In this document: positions 1 to 11,223 of the stretch, piece after piece
Layout: every line of letters begins with the position of its first letter
Position numbering within the stretch: the stretch's first letter is position 1
From: Polychytrium aggregatum
Taxonomy: Eukaryota; Chytridiomycota; Chytridiomycetes; Polychytriales
DNA length: 64,000 nt
Direction of reading: 5' to 3'
Assembly: GCF_025602895.1 (NCBI RefSeq)
Contig: NW_026516211.1
Location: 434,001 to 498,000 of the forward strand
Made by a program: the position numbers and the translations under genes
Notes under the pieces: model-generated
The model's input: the letters and a program-made list of their open reading frames with translations, nothing else
Told to the model about the DNA's origin: nothing
The model's database searches: none

Positions 1-3000
1 ATCCGCGCTGACCCAGGGCTGCTCCCATCACATCCGATCCAGTTCAACTTTTATGTCACAGAGACTGGGTTTTCAAAGTACCGGATGGTCTACTTCCGCC
101 ACGACGTTTGGAGCGATCTGGTTGCACCACACATTGCCAACTTGGGGCAATCGATATTCCGGCGGATAGAACAGGTATTGGCACTGGACGGTCGAAGCAC
201 GACAGTGCTTTTGTCCATAATTGTTGCCTACCCTTGTCCCTCACATCTCTGCTTGCTTATTTTCACAGCAAGAGCTCGAGCGCGTGGACCCGGAGGAGCG
301 GCTTGGTTTCTCTTATGTCCGCTTTCTGCCAAAGGAGAACGGTGTGAGACCGATCACGAACATGAAACGCAAATTTCACAAAGATGTAAGCATCACGGGC
401 TGTGGGCAGTATTCAGAGCCTGCGCCGCCGCCCGTCTGAGCAATCTCTGTTCGTATCTGCAGGAGCTGCATGCAGAGTTGCAGAAGCTTCTGGGACGCAA
501 GCCAACTGCGGCGACTTCAAGAGGAAAGGGTATGTTCAAGATCTCAATCAACTCGATTCTGCAAAACGCCTTCCAGATCCTGAGATATGAAACCGTAAGT
601 GCGCGTCGAGTCGAGACTGCATTGCACGATCCGAGTATTCGCGGCGAGGCTTCACCAGCAGCGACATCCCATCCGCGGCGGGGCCGCATCTAGAGTCACT
701 CGTATCGGAAGTGGCACACACTCAAACTCTCGTCGGCCTCACACAGAGCTCGAACAAAGAGGCAATGGGTGTCTCAGTCCTTGGACTGACTGACATATAT
801 CCCGTGCTAAAGGAGTATGCACTCCGAATGAAACGGACAAGCAAGCGACGCGGAAGGTACGATCTTTTGTGGGCAGCTGAGGATCAGGGCGAATGGCACT
901 ATTAACGATGATCAATGGCAGGCTGCCCGTGCTCTACTTTGCCAAAGTCGATATTCTCTCGGCCTTCAACACAATTGATCAAGGACTACTGCTCAATATT
1001 GTTGTGGATCTATTGAACGAGGTGCGCTCTTGGCTGTGCCAGCAGCAGGGTCGAGTCGCAGCGAGAACAGCCGTTCGAGCACTTTATCCGGTCGCACTCA
1101 TATCTTTGCTCCCTCATACATGCCGCACTTGACGTACTGCGATTTGTGAATCCAAGGACGAGTATCTGGTCCACAAGTACACGGTCAGCTATCCGAGCTT
1201 TGGAAAGTACCGACACAGCTTCCAGAGGCGGGCCATGCCCAGCGGTGAGGCTCAGTTGAAAGGCAGGCTGCTGCCGTTCGGGTTGCAGACGACTGCGTGC
1301 TAGGACATTTGAAACCCCCAGCCAGAAACAGCCCGATTGACAAAATTGCTTTGGACAGCGACATACCCCCAGTTTTCTGAGCTGGCTAAGAAGCTTGCCC
1401 AGGAGATGAAGAATGCCATATTTGTTGATCAGGTGAGGGTTCGCGCGGCTTCCGTCTGCATCGATAGCAACGGCCTCGACAGACGCAGCGCTGATCTCGG
1501 CGACAACTGTTACTGCTCACAGGTGGTCTACTCATACGAAGATCGCGAGCGTATCATCGGGCGTCTGGAAGCACATCTTTGCAACAATTTAATCAAGGTC
1601 AGGGTCTTTGTTCCATCTGCATCTACTCTCCATTTTCCATTCGTACCTACGCCCACATTGGTGTCCTCGATCGCATTTACATCCTCAAAACCTCTCTGAC
1701 CGTTTCGCTGACGTGCATTTATCAAAAAAAAAAAAGATGGGCGATGGCTTCTACAAGCAGGTGGTCGGGATACCACAAGGATCGATTATGTCGACGATCC
1801 TGTGCAGGTGGGGCAGTTTGACTTCTTTCCGGAGAGTCGGGATGCCTGGAGCATGGCAGTCCCTCCGCGTATTGGGAGGCAGTGATGGGCTGCTGCGCTT
1901 ACATACTTGTCCGTCTGCATAGTATTTATTATGCCCATATGGAGCGCTCCTGTCGTGAGCTCTTTCGGGACAGCAAGTCGCTCCTTCTGCGCTTTGTCGA
2001 CGACTTTTTGATCATCAGCCCAACAAAGGATCGTGTTGTTCAGTTTCTGGAGCTGATGTACCGAGGTTTGGATCAGATGGTGCCACACGGCTACAGTGAT
2101 TTTCAGCACTCCGCTCGAGCTAAGCATGAATTGCCAACCACGTTCTCGCGCCTCTCCTTCTCTCTACAGGCAATCCACGTTACGGAGCATATGTGCAGAT
2201 TGAAAAATCCCTCGCCAACTTCGAAATCGCCATCGATGGTCATGCAATACCCAACACGTTTAGCATGGGGGATGCCACGGACGGATCAGGTTGGGGCCCC
2301 ATGCTGCGGATGCATCAAGTTTGCGCTGTTTTGGAGCTCGCGATTTAGATTCTACCATCAAACAATCGCCGAGCTCAACGTGCCTGCTTATTGTGGCTGC
2401 TCGATCCATGCACTCGCTCAGAGGACACTGTTCTCTAGTCGCCACTAACGACGAGATGGCTTGATCTGCAATAGAGTTCCCATGGTGTGGAATGCTCATC
2501 AATACGATCAACCTCAATGTACAGGTGGACTACAAGCGCTTGGTGGGCAAAAGTATGGGCACATTTCCTGTCTGAGCCGCTGTGAATGCCTCCCGCCCCA
2601 TTCTTGTCGTCACAACTGTTGCTGCCTCCGAGATGCTGATACACTGGCTTTCCGAATCCACTGCCCACACTGCTCGACCTGGCTGCAGGTATCAGCAACT
2701 CTTTGACAGTGGATCTCTCAAGCAAGCTTGGTCTCAAAATGAAGCATCGCTTGTTCAGGTTTGAGCACGCGCCGGTGTATTTTGAATGTCGCCACGATAT
2801 CACCTCTCGGTCTGACCCAAGTGGTTTCGGATAGCATTCTGCGCCCCAAGTGCCACGCCATTTTCCTAGACTCGTCGCTCAACTCAAAGCGAACCGTGCT
2901 CATCAACATCTACCAGAATTTCCTCTTGGCTGCCCTCAAGGTGGACTCGTATCTCAAGCACTTGCGGCGAAGCAACATGGGCATGGTCGATGGGCCTCAG

Positions 3001-3643
3001 TCGAGCCTCTTTCTCACGGGTACGCTTTGCCAACCAAGACCAATCACAAGCAGGCCACTGTCGCAGCTCGCTCACAGCGCCGCACCCGACCTGACCTGAC
3101 CTGACCTGACCTGCCCTGACCCGACCTGCGAGCAGATGCCATCCGCGAGGCACTCCATTTCTACTTTGCGCTGATGCGTAGTCGCACGCAAACCCCTGCG
3201 GCCTTGAAGGCGGGATGTGTATTTGATGTTACCCATGCGCAGGTGACGTGGTACGTAAGCGCCTGTGGGGCACATCGTCAACAGCACATCGTCAACAGCA
3301 CATCGTGTGCATGCGTCCTCGCATGTCTGTATGTGGTCATGCCGTGCGACCATGAGGGATCTTGTGCTGTTGCAACGGAAAGAATATGCAGCGATGTGCC
3401 GACTGCTGCATCCGATGGCCGGGATAGCGTTGCATATCAGCTAATTGGTTGGTTGGCTGTGATGCCAGGTTGGGATGGCATGCATTCTTTGGAGTGTTCT
3501 CGCGCAAGCAAGCCTGCAACTCTGCACTGGTCCAGGCGCTGCGCCACGAGCTCGACAACCCCGAGTTTCAGCCGATTCAGCGGGCGCTCCACTCGATTGT
3601 CGATATGCGCTGGCATCGATTCACGGAGAACATTCCCAACTGA
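1..3643 (+). CDS. TERT: Telomerase reverse transcriptase (TERT), 5' end outside window
   Basis: Catalytic subunit of telomerase, which copies the telomerase RNA template onto chromosome ends in the nucleus. Exons by splice sites and phase: 1-174, 269-385, 463-594, 747-856, 922-1021, 1157-1244, 1332-1432, 1523-1597, 1737-1807, 1923-2065, 2170-2289, 2475-2552, 2689-2758, 2835-3019, 3136-3250, 3469-3643 (TGA). Motifs appear in family order: T (FYVTETGFSKYR), 1/2 (RFLPKENGVRPI), A (AKVDILSAFNTID), B' (VVGIPQGSIMSTI), C (LRFVDDFLIISP with the catalytic DD), D (NPRYGAYVQIEKSLANF), E (FPWCGMLI), then the C-terminal extension (LRPKCHAIFLDSSLNSKR; WHAFFGVFSRKQ). The N-terminal TEN/RNA-binding part lies before the window. 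The junction ending at 3250 uses a strong gtacgtaag donor and restores the WLGWHAFF frame. Convergent with the LRR gene. Identification is very secure; the exact ends of the small exons are less so. Confidence 0.96.
3088..3127 (+). repeat. CCTGA pentanucleotide microsatellite in a TERT intron
   Basis: About six imperfect copies of a 5-base unit (CCTGA/CTGAC) lie in the intron between TERT exons 2835-3019 and 3136-3250, just upstream of the acceptor. It is seen directly. No function is implied, and the unit is not obviously a telomere repeat. Confidence 0.8.
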
Positions 3644-3826
3644 CGGTGGGGCACCGAGGCGCCCTGCCCGCTCTCGCCGGACGACACCTTGACCTGTCGG
3701 CCAATTCATTCCTGTCTCTCAGCCGCACTTGTTGAGCCAATATATGTATAGCGTTTCTGAGAGTGTCCATCGCACACCAAAGGAGCGAGGGTGCCATCTA
3801 TCCACCGATAACCAATGGGGTAGTCG

Positions 3827-6800
3827 TCATACCACAGGTATGGGTTTGCTCAAGGCATCGTCGGCTGGCCGCTGGTCGTGCAGATGCACAAGAAAGACTT
3901 TGGAGAGCTCCATTGCCCGCCGCACCCGGTCCACACCAGCGGCGCTGAGGCGGTTGGCGCTCAAGTCCAGGATGATGCTGCGGCAGCTCGGCCACTCTCG
4001 GATGCGCATCAGGGACGCCTGCAGGGACTGGGCACCGCTGTCGGTGACTTCGTTCTCTTGGAGGAGGAGCTCCTGCAGGTTGCAGGCCGAGATTGCGCTG
4101 GCGAGCGCACGGCAAGAGCGGTCGCCAAGTCTTTGACAGGACAGATCCAGGAAAGTGAGCGAGCGGTTGAGTTTGAGGCCCTCCAGGAGCGAGGCGCAGC
4201 CGCCGTCTTCGAGGAAGTGGCCCTCCAGCTCCCTGTTGCCACGGACCTCGAGACGGGCAAGAACACAGCTTTCTCGGCGGATGTAGTTGCCAAGAGCCAG
4301 CCCAACGGACTCGTTGCACATGTTCTCGGCCAGGTCCAGATGTGTCAGGAAGTTCATCGCGGACATTTGGTGGATGCAGTCGCCCAAGGACCGCGGCAGC
4401 AGGCGGTTGCGGGAGAGAACAAGCCGGCGGATCGGCACAATCTGGCTTTGTTGGTGGACCCTTGCGAGCTTTTCGGCGAGGTTTTTGAGGGTCAGACCCA
4501 TCTCGGCCCGAGACAAGTCCAGGAAGCGGAGCTTCTTTGCGATCGGGACAGCGTCCGTGATGGCCAGCAGGCCCGTGGTCGAGAACACGTTCCCAGCCGC
4601 ATAGAGCTCCACAAGTGCGCACGATGGAGAGCTTAGATACATGGCTAGCGCTCGCCCGGCCTCGGCGCCGCCGGCATCGTGATCCCTGATGTTGTGGGAT
4701 ATGTCGAGACAGGAGAGCGATCGGCCCTGGGCGAGAGAGGTGAGAATCGAGGCGATTTGGGCTCCAGGCAGAGAGCAGTTGGAGAGCTTCAGAGTCTGGA
4801 GGGAGCAGCCCTTGTGCTTGAGCGTCTCGGACAGGTACTCGCACAGTATCGAGTTGATGCTGCCGTTGGACAGATCCAGAGCCACGGTGTTGGCAAGGAG
4901 TGGCGTGGCCGACAGTACGTCGAGAACGTCGGCAAGCGACTGGCGGCTCTCGGTTGTGGGCGAGAATCGAACACCAAGGCTGCATTCGAGTTCTCCGGGT
5001 GGCGCTGCAGGCCCATCTTGCTCGGCAGAATCTCTCTGGGTTGGACAGGGTGTCTGCCCCTTGGCTGGACGGCCGCCAGTCAAGCATACATTGCTGTCTA
5101 GGCCCATAACGACCGGAGTGGACATCTTGGGATGCCCTGGGCGCAGAGCAGATGCCATGGTTGAGCCGTGGGGTCGCAGCCGGAGCACTCGATCCGAAAT
5201 CAAGCGGCTGAACAGGATCCGCAAGGCTTCACAAACAGCTCCGCGGTACATGATGTTGAGACTGAGGGTCAGGTGGGGCTTCGACAGGGCCAGTCGCTCC
5301 AGCATCTGCAGGAGTTCGTCGTCCATGCCGTTGATCGACAGCTCCAGGGTCGTCAGCGATCTGGCTGCGAGGAGAAGAAGGACATCAAGGGTCCGGCTGC
5401 GAGCCAGTGGCCCCGGCTGAAGTACGAGCCTGATGCGGTCGATCCACGGGGCTTCGAGACGGACAATCTCATCTAGTCGATCCCAGTCGCCGGGCTCCTG
5501 AAGGATTTCAAGGCCCTCCTGAATCCAAAACAAAATGCATCCCCGGCGCGGGTCGTGGGTGAGCGCGGCCGTTCGGCTTCGGAAGGGAGGCTGCTCTAGC
5601 AGCTTGAAGTAATTCTGGATCCAGATGAATGTGGTGTCGATAACGGGGCGGTCGCTGTCGTGGCTGGGCGTGAGCGCTGGGTGGTGGATCAAGAAATGTT
5701 CGGCCCAGCACAGCGATCCGATCGACACTCGCCGCAGGATGCTGCGGACAATGGCCTTGGACGTATCACCGAAGGAATCGATCGCTGGCGACAGCATGGA
5801 ATCATGCGGTTAGTACGTGGTGCAACGCTGAAGCCTCACCCACTTCCCGCACGCTAAATGACAAACGTTCAATTTCACATGTCGCAGGTGCTTGTACTGC
5901 AGCTGCTGCCTCAGACACCGACCCGCATAAAGTGGGCATGGGCAAGCGCCCAGGGTCTCTGTCATATGCATCGACACTGCCTGCACATCCGCCAGCAGTA
6001 CATGGCGCAATGCGTCCGGTAGTTGTTGACTTTTGCAACTGCGCTCCAGCGACGTGTCGGCGCTCGTTTACTTACAATCAAACCCTTTCACGGCCTCCCG
6101 TATGCATATGTCCAAAAGCCCGGGCAGCTCGAGATAGATGGCAGCCTCGGCAAGTTCCAGGATGGCGGGGAAGGGCGGACAATAAGGAACTCTGGGGGCT
6201 GCAAACCCGGCGGTGGTGCCGCTGTTGTCCAAGATGTGCCGGCAGTGGGCAAACCGCAGATATCGCATGATTTCGTTCAGAAGTGCTCCTGGGATAGACG
6301 GAAGCACGATCTCGTTCTGAGCGCCTTCTAGGAACCGGGCTGAAGCCAAGGGAAGCAGGCATATCGCATTTGTGAGCGGGTGTGCATGAAATACCCAGCG
6401 GAGACGTGCCAAAGAGCGAGGCAAGGGCCGTTGATAGGCCGCAGCGCTCGAGTGAATGGAAGGCGTGGGAACGTGGCTGATGGCGCTGTTTTGCCCATCG
6501 CTGGATAGACGGGCTCAGGAAACGAGATCGACATCGGAATGCCTCAGCCGCAAGCGGTGAGCAAGTCCTGGATGGAAGAGTTCAAACAACGAGCTCCAAC
6601 GAGCCTGCATATGCATAGCGAGCCCATTATTGCTACAGGAGCAAGTCCGAGCGCTCACCAGACGACTTGTGGATGTGTTTGATGGTGCCGGATAAACATG
6701 CAACTTGGAGAGGAAGAACATCAGAGACGCTCGACTGGTTTTCTGCGGACGACTCACTGCTGCATTCAGCAACACCGCTTGTTATCTTGATGCTGTTGGT

Positions 6801-7526
6801 TAGGCCTCGACTGCAATGCTCCCAAGCCTTGGAAAGCCACATGTTGAATTGGGCTTGGCTGTGCTCCTCCTCGTCGGGATACACCGCTGCATAGCCTGCA
6901 GTTTGCTCCTCAGCAGCGGCCGCTACAGCAACTCTCTCGGTTGAAATTGGAGGCACCACTGGCGATGCACCCGGACGGGAGACTTGCGCTGGGGGGAGGC
7001 TGCCTGGTTCTCTGAGCAGCGCTGAACTGCTGCGGCCCAGCAAATCATCGGGAGAGTCCCTCCCGGGGCCAGTGCGCCTTGGCAGCAAGCCATCGTCCAG
7101 ACGAACCTGCCGAGGCTTGCACCGGCTCGGCTTTAGGGCCGGATAAGATATCGTGGACGCCGAGCATGTCGTTGTGGCGGGGTGCAGCCCGACATCGATC
7201 GAGACGCCGTTTTCCCACACAGGCTTGGCGCGGAGGCCGCCTGGGCGGCTGTTGTTCCTGGTGGCTGGGTTGCGACAGTTCTCGTCCAGCAGAGCCGGAA
7301 CGGCCGATTTCGGCCGCAGACCATCGGGACGAGGTATTATCCATGGAGGCCATGCCCCAACGGCGGCCCTGCGCACCGTGCCCCGGATGCCGTCGGGCCT
7401 GAGGCTCAGCGGCAGAGAGACGGCGCTGTCGCTGCGTTGGGCCTGGGCGATGGATGCGGCGATGGTGACGGCGGCATTGGACCGAGGGTCTTGGTACTTG
7501 GACACGGTCAGGGGCAGGGTCGGCAT
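3827..7526 (-). CDS. Elongin-C/BTB-like domain protein with leucine-rich repeats
   Basis: Read right to left. Exon 1 (7526 to about 6665) encodes roughly 290 residues, mostly low-complexity, ending in LSGTIKHIHKSS. After an intron, exon 2 (about 6342-6074) begins ARFLEGAQNEIVLPSIPG and continues NEIMRYLRF ... FPAILELAEAAIYLELPGL. Together these reproduce the Skp1/elongin-C POZ fold (SGTI, then NEV-IP, then ELLMAA-FL). A short exon around 6010-5890 follows, then a 650-residue exon from about 5790 with ribonuclease-inhibitor-type LRRs (LDLSNGSI, LKLSNCSL, LDLSRAEMG, LDLAENM, LDLSCQRLG, LDLSANRL) to TGA at 3827. By family logic it could be a substrate-receptor or adaptor for a cullin-RING ubiquitin ligase; that is inference. 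Splicing between the first two exons is supported by phase and by continuity of the fold. Start choice is uncertain. Convergent with TERT, divergent from EIPR1. Confidence 0.72.
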
Positions 7527-7842
7527 CGCTCACGACTGCATAGCCGACATGGAAGTGAGGAGGAGCAAGAGCGTATAAGACGCCGGTCAATGCCCGGCCG
7601 ATGCTGTCCCTCCCGCTTCTTTGCCGCAGGAGCAGCCAGGAGCCAAGTCAATCATATGTCGAGATCCGCCGCCAGGGCCGCGCGGCCTGCTGTCGGAAAT
7701 TTTCCAGGCGCTGGCTGCTGCCGGGCCTTGCCATCATCCATCGAGCCAAGAGACGACCGGGTCCGACATCCCCCTTGGACACCTACCAGCCCACCGCCGC
7801 CATCGCTGCAGAAGGCCTCCCTTGGAGCAAGCCACAGCAGAG
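7527..7842. promoter_or_regulatory. Divergent intergenic region, LRR gene / EIPR1
   Basis: About 316 bases separate the presumed ATGs of two divergently transcribed genes. I see no tandem repeat or clear TATA box. It must hold both promoters if the starts are right. Confidence 0.4.
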
Positions 7843-8242
7843 ATGATGCACGACGGAAGCTCCTGCGTCTATGGGCTGAAGCACCACGCCCGCTGCCTGA
7901 CGGGGCAGCCAGGCGAACAAGAGAAGAACCGATTTCTCGTCGGAACGCAAGGATACAGATGCGACAATGAGGTTCGGGTGCCTGACAGCTCGGCGGCTCG
8001 GTGGACTCGTCGGCTGGGTGGTCTGATGGACCGAGTCGGTTGGCTCGGCAGCAGTGATTTCGAGTCGCTCAGACACGAGCCAGCAGCATATAGCCGACTT
8101 GCAAAGCCGAGAATCCATCGCGTATGAAGCAGGCCTGGGACTTTGATGCCGATTAATACGGCGCCTGGCTCATAAATTCTATCTACGGCCATTTTAATGC
8201 GAACGGGAAAACCACAACAACAACAACAACAACAACAACAAT

Positions 8243-8301
<59 letters not shown>

Positions 8302-10470
8302 CCGCCGTAGATTCATCTGCTGGAGTTTGATGAGGACGAGTTTGAGATTCGATTCCATGCCTTTCGCCACCCAAACGAGATCTGGCACATTGCGCCGTCT
8401 CCGGCCCGTCCCGACCTGCTGATCACCTGCCATCGCGAAGGTCGGTCGAGAGATGCAATGCGAGGAGTGTGTGTGGGGATATGGGGGGGGATTTGGGAGC
8501 TGTGTGAAGAAGATACGCAACAGCGGCCATATGCCACGCCGCATGGAGGGAGGTGCCGCACCGGTCGAGCATTCATTCACAGTCAGTCGATCAATTGCCG
8601 CTCTGCAGTCCAAGCGTCCGGCGCTGTCCGTGGTCAAGCAACCCTTCTGATGATGGGCGCCCTCGATACCGACGAGGAAGGGAATCTGCGCAACAACACC
8701 GGCACGCTGGAAACACTCCTGTCGCTGGAGCCGGATCGAACGCTGGGAGATATACATAGGTAAGGGCAGCGACGACAACGAGGGCGAGGGCGAGAGCGAG
8801 GAAACAGGGATCGTGGCGAAATGGACCTATGGTAATGTTGGGGAGGGAGGAGCATCATCGCCAAAACATCGCTGCCAGTGCCACTCACAGCAGACTCGCT
8901 CCACGGACATTGATGATGCAGGGTCCTGTGGTCTCCCACCGGCGGCACCGAAAATATCGTTGCGGTCGGCACGGATGCATTTGGGCTGCTGTCGATCGAC
9001 CGAGGACTGTCCAAGGCAGCGGTATGCAATCCAATGCAGTCTAATGCAAAGTGGCAAAGCTGGTTTGAACGATGCGCTTTCAGAAAACAAGCATATCGAT
9101 CCAAGCCGACTCGATCGTACTGACTCGGGAGGTTTGGCTTCTTGGCAGTCGCGGCAGTCGGTCAAGATTCCCCTCCACGACCCGGCCGACGAAATCCTTG
9201 CGGCTTCATGGGATCCCCATAACACCAACAGCATCTGCCTCGGAGCCGGAGGAACGGTGCATGGCTGGGACATCAAAGCAAACACGTATGTACTACGACG
9301 GATGCAGGCTGGGCCGAGCTGGTCCGAGCTGGTCCGAGCTGGTGGCTGTTTGGGAAGTCGATGGAGCAAAGTTTGCGGCGAGAGGCGAAAGATAGCGGCA
9401 TGGGCTGCTTGGCAAGCGATCCGAAAGCTGGGCCGCTTGGCCAATGTGTCCAGAATCTCGAGACATTGCAGATCGTGCCGATGGCAATCGCTCACGCACT
9501 TTGACACTGCTGATGCTTAGCCAAGCCTTCAAGATCGAGAATGCACACGACGCATCCATTCGGGATATAGCCTTCAACCCCAACAAAGCACATAGTCTCG
9601 CGACGTGCGGGGATGACTGCTTCATCAGGTTCTGGGACTTGCGCAAGGCCGATGTGCCTGTGAAGCAGCTCAACAACCATACACACTGGTAAGAGCGGCG
9701 ATGGGGACATGATGGGTGAAGTCAAACGCAGAGTGGGGGGGGGGAATCGAATCAATCACTGAACGACTGCTGGCGATGTGCCGGCGATGTGCAGGCGGCG
9801 ACAGCGATGTGGAGTAAGTTTGAGCTGCCGCGTTCTCACGGACCCTATGCCCGCTTGCGCAGGATCTGGTCAGTGGCCTTCAACAAGTTCCACGACCAGC
9901 TGTTGCTATCATCAAGCTCAGACTCGTTGGTGAATTTGGAGAGCATCATTTCGATCTCATCATCATCATCATCGTCGTCGTCGTCGGGTGGAGTAGAGGC
10001 TTCGGCTGAGAAGCTGCAGCAGACCCCGCACATCCGAGTGCGCCACCACGGCCCGCTGGAAGAAGAGGATGAAGATCAAGAGTCGAATGGCTCTGAAGCT
10101 GAACATGCCGATGACAACTCGGACGAAGATGGCTTGGACGAGTAAGTTGGGCAAAAAGGAGAGCACGGGGCTTGCGATGAATCGGAGACCGGGTGTGAGT
10201 CAGGCCGGGATATGGCCGACCATGGTGACGATGGCCTGTCTCCGATCTGAAGCTGACTGCCTTTGGTGCCGGCCGCTATGGCTACCCAGGGACCTCGAGT
10301 CGAACAGGCCAACGGATGGACTTGTTGCGACCTACGACCAGCACGAAGAAAGCGTGTACTCGGTGGCCTGGAGCGAGGCGGACCCGTGGGTGTTTGCGTC
10401 GCTCTCGTGCGATGGACGGGTGGTGGTCAACACCGTGCCGCGAGAACACAAATACAAGATCATCCTTTAG
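7843..10470 (+). CDS. EIPR1: EARP/GARP-interacting WD40 protein (EIPR1/TSSC1 homologue)
   Basis: Partner of the EARP/GARP tethering complexes in endosomal recycling and dense-core-vesicle traffic in animals. Eight exons with consistent phases give 418 residues: 7843-7971, 8311-8440, 8609-8759, 8922-9021, 9149-9285, 9521-9688, 9863-10141, 10308-10470. Family signatures: N-terminal [14 protein letters not shown] and [98 protein letters not shown]; ending EHKYKIIL, which matches the conserved C terminus. Length is close to animal EIPR1 (about 390). Exon 7 carries an extra serine run followed by an acidic stretch ([15 protein letters not shown]), matching an acidic loop in the family but longer. 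The acceptor of exon 3 (8609) was chosen on phase alone. Start 7843 is one codon block before a second ATG at 7846. Confidence 0.93.
8214..8302 (+). repeat. CAA trinucleotide microsatellite in EIPR1 intron 1
   Basis: About 29 nearly perfect CAA units with one interruption (CAATAA) lie near the 3' end of EIPR1 intron 1 (7972-8310). The last unit is 8 nt before the acceptor, where a polypyrimidine tract would normally be, so this acceptor is purine-rich. Long poly-Val and poly-Leu ORFs on the other strand are artefacts of this repeat. Confidence 0.95.
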
Positions 10471-10490
10471 GAGCAGGGCATGGGGCATGT

Positions 10491-10557
10491 GGTGGTGGTG
10501 AATTGGTCATGGGTGGTGAATTGGGCATCGGTGGTGAATTGGTCATGGGTGGTGAAT
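10491..10557 (+). repeat. Minisatellite, about 3.5 imperfect copies of a GGTGGTGAATTGGTCAT-like unit
   Basis: Visible tandem repetition immediately downstream of the EIPR1 stop codon; copies differ by small insertions. Confidence 0.8.
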
Positions 10558-10950
10558 CAGATGACAGTAGCGGACACACGTGACGCGCCATTCGAGCCAG
10601 ACCCGTCCCCGACTGCGCAGGTGATTGGCGGGCACGCAGACAGCCGTGTCACGGGTGACGCAACCTTGGTGCGCGCTGGCGCCACGCGCGGATCAGGCGC
10701 ACAAGCGCGGACGGACAGCACAGGGCTTCGGGCGGTGTATGCGCAGCGGTGGCTGCATTTGGGCAGCGCGGCGGCGTGCGGGAGCGCACACGGGGCTGCG
10801 CCGCATTGGTGCGACGCCGGATGACAAGGCGCCCTTCAGCGCGGCGGGTGCGGCGGGTGCGGCTGGGGCGGGCTCGTGGCGCAGCGGCTGCGCACGCGGC
10901 GTGGGTGGCGGGCTGGGGGACAGCACAGGCGGGCCGGGCGAGCACTGTGC

Positions 10951-11022
10951 GAGCACTGTGTGTGAGCACTGTGTGTGTGTGCTGTGTGTGAGCACTGTGT
11001 GTGTGTGCTGTGTGTGAGTGCA

Positions 11023-11086
<64 letters not shown>

Positions 11087-11098
11087 CTCGCTCTCTCT
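10951..11098 (+). repeat. TG-rich and CT dinucleotide microsatellites
   Basis: Interspersed AGCACTGTGTGTG units to 11025 are followed by about 36 CT units (11026-11098, a few CG interruptions). Polypyrimidine tracts like this are common in fungal promoters; here it ends about 125 bases before the first ATG of the next gene. Confidence 0.9.
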
Positions 11099-11223
11099 CG
11101 TTCCCCGCCCCGCCTGCCTGCCTGCCTGCCTGCCTGCCGTCCCCTCTTCCTGCGATTCCCCTCTCCCCGCCTTGCATCTCTCATCCGGCTTCGCTCCCTC
11201 CCCAGACGTCGAAAAGCGAATCG

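Larger units (their letters stand above)
10471..11223. other. Intergenic repeat-rich region after EIPR1
   Basis: Starts with an imperfect 17-21 base minisatellite (10491-10557, unit around GGTGGTGAATTGGTCAT), then GC-rich sequence with no recognisable coding, then TG-rich repeats (10951-11025) running into a CT tract. It probably contains the EIPR1 3' UTR and the promoter of the next gene. ORFs here are alternating or low-complexity translations without family resemblance. Confidence 0.6.

Noticed and set aside
3088-3127. Telomere-repeat seed inside TERT
   Set aside because: The unit CCTGA does not match a G-rich telomeric unit and lies in an intron.
4000-5420. Plus-strand ORFs up to 252 residues inside the LRR gene
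   Set aside because: Shadow frames of the long LRR exon; no family resemblance, and the minus frame carries clear LRRs.
8183-8778. Minus-strand ORFs rich in poly-Val/poly-Leu
   Set aside because: Antisense of the CAA repeat in EIPR1 intron 1.
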